5,090 bases of DNA from Desulfoplanes sp. (GTDB lineage Bacteria > Desulfobacterota > Desulfovibrionia > Desulfovibrionales > Desulfomicrobiaceae). Where the stretch lies: assembly GCA_028708105.1 (NCBI GenBank), contig JAQVZR010000180.1, positions 1 through 5,090 of the forward strand. Direction: 5' to 3'. Each line of letters begins with the position of its first letter. Within the stretch, counting starts at the first letter, position 1. Under the pieces are notes generated by a model, which worked only from the letters and a program-made list of their open reading frames with translations, was not told where the DNA came from and made no database searches. The translations under genes were made by a program, and so were the position numbers. Shown one piece after another: positions 4,502 through 5,090 of the stretch.

Positions 4502-5090
4502 TCACCCTTTCTTCTTGGCCTTGTCCAGGGCATTCTGGAACCAGTTTTCCTTGGTTATTTTTCCTGCTTTTTCGGGCCTGGCTTCCTTTCTTTTAACTGC
4601 CTTTTTCTCAATTTTTCCCGGTACGGTCCGATCCGTTTCCCCGCTGCGCATGGATAAAGCAATCCGTTTCCGGGGCACGTCCACCTCAAGCACCGTAACC
4701 TCCACCTGCTGTCCCACCTTGACCACTTCGCTCGGATCTTTCACAAACCGATCAGCCAGATGGCTGATATGCACCAGTCCGTCCTGATGCACCCCCACAT
4801 CCACAAAGGCTCCAAAACGGGTCACGTTGGTGATGATCCCAGGCAAATGCATCCCGGCTTCCAGATCTTTCAAGGCAGAAACATTCTCCGCAAAGGCAAA
4901 AGCCTTAAATTCCGATCTCGGGTCACGGCCGGGTTTCTTCAATTCGGTCATGATATCACGCAATGTGGGCAGGCCCACCTTGTCCGTGACATAGTTTTCG
5001 ATGCAGATCTGATCCTGCAATGCCGGGGAATCCATGAGTTCCTTGATGCTGCACCCGGCATCCGCCGCCATCTTTTCCACAATGGGAAGA
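4502..5090 (-). CDS. tex: Tex (S1 RNA-binding transcription accessory protein), C-terminal part; start outside window
   Basis: The frame runs off the right edge: reading upstream of the GTG at 5080 gives L-P-I, so that codon is internal and only the last 195 or so residues are here. Tex is a cytoplasmic nucleic-acid-binding protein of roughly 700-780 aa linked to transcription. Counting from the GTG, residues 29-62 contain NYVTDKVGLPTLRDIMTEL and KPGRDPRSEF, typical of the Tex region before its S1 domain. The S1 RNA-binding domain follows at about 76-146, with GIITNVTRFGAFVDVGVHQD, GLVHISHLADRFVKDP and a closing DVPRKRIALSMR. After it comes a Lys/Arg-rich tail of about 46 residues ending NALDKAKKKG, a common but variable feature of Tex. 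The gene is convergent with the CGGC-domain gene, and the hairpin array at 4441-4490 lies 12 bp beyond its stop. Confidence 0.95.
   Translation of the reverse strand, partial: LPIVEKMAADAGCSIKELMDSPALQDQICIENYVTDKVGLPTLRDIMTELKKPGRDPRSEFKAFAFAENVSALKDLEAGMHLPGIITNVTRFGAFVDVGVHQDGLVHISHLADRFVKDPSEVVKVGQQVEVTVLEVDVPRKRIALSMRSGETDRTVPGKIEKKAVKRKEARPEKAGKITKENWFQNALDKAKKKG

Overview
The window most likely comes from an anaerobic deltaproteobacterium (Desulfobacterota), probably a sulfate reducer. This is inferred from a siroheme-type sulfite-reductase-like protein carrying a two-cluster ferredoxin insert, a CGGC-domain metal-binding protein, a Tex protein and a long-form RAYT transposase. No rRNA or taxonomic marker is present, so the placement is tentative.

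Layout from left to right. Positions 1-243 (+) hold the 3' part of an hflK-like gene. Its product leaves the HflK sequence abruptly after the QEKE motif and ends in a four-cysteine zinc ribbon. A 42-residue single-pass membrane protein with a good ribosome binding site follows at 411-539 (+). From about 563 to 1876 lies a REP-associated tyrosine transposase (RAYT) unit: the transposase gene (822-1739, -), a left-end motif TAAGAAATAGGGGACAGGC and, at the right end, an inverted relative of that motif inside a 44-bp sequence present twice in tandem.

The right end of this unit touches the stop codon of a 204-residue sulfite-reductase-like protein (1874-2488, -). A small uncertain ORF (2492-2707, -) precedes that gene and contains its ribosome binding site. 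Upstream is a perfect 50-bp palindrome (2780-2829), then about 350 bp of non-coding, hairpin-rich DNA. Next come an AT-rich TPR-like protein gene (3184-3861, +) and a CGGC-domain protein gene (3964-4416, +). A compact array of 9-bp-spaced TGACC/GGTCA half-sites (4441-4490) lies between that gene and the convergent tex gene (4502-5090, -, cut by the window edge).

The genes do not form one pathway. The window reads as an accessory, rearranged region: a chimeric gene end, a mobile RAYT unit abutting a redox gene, long palindromes and a change in base composition at the TPR gene, next to the housekeeping gene tex. The strongest signals are the RAYT unit with its inverted and duplicated end motifs, the 50-bp perfect palindrome, the 9-bp-period half-site array and the HflK/zinc-ribbon junction. 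I see no CRISPR array, tRNA, rRNA or clear defence system.
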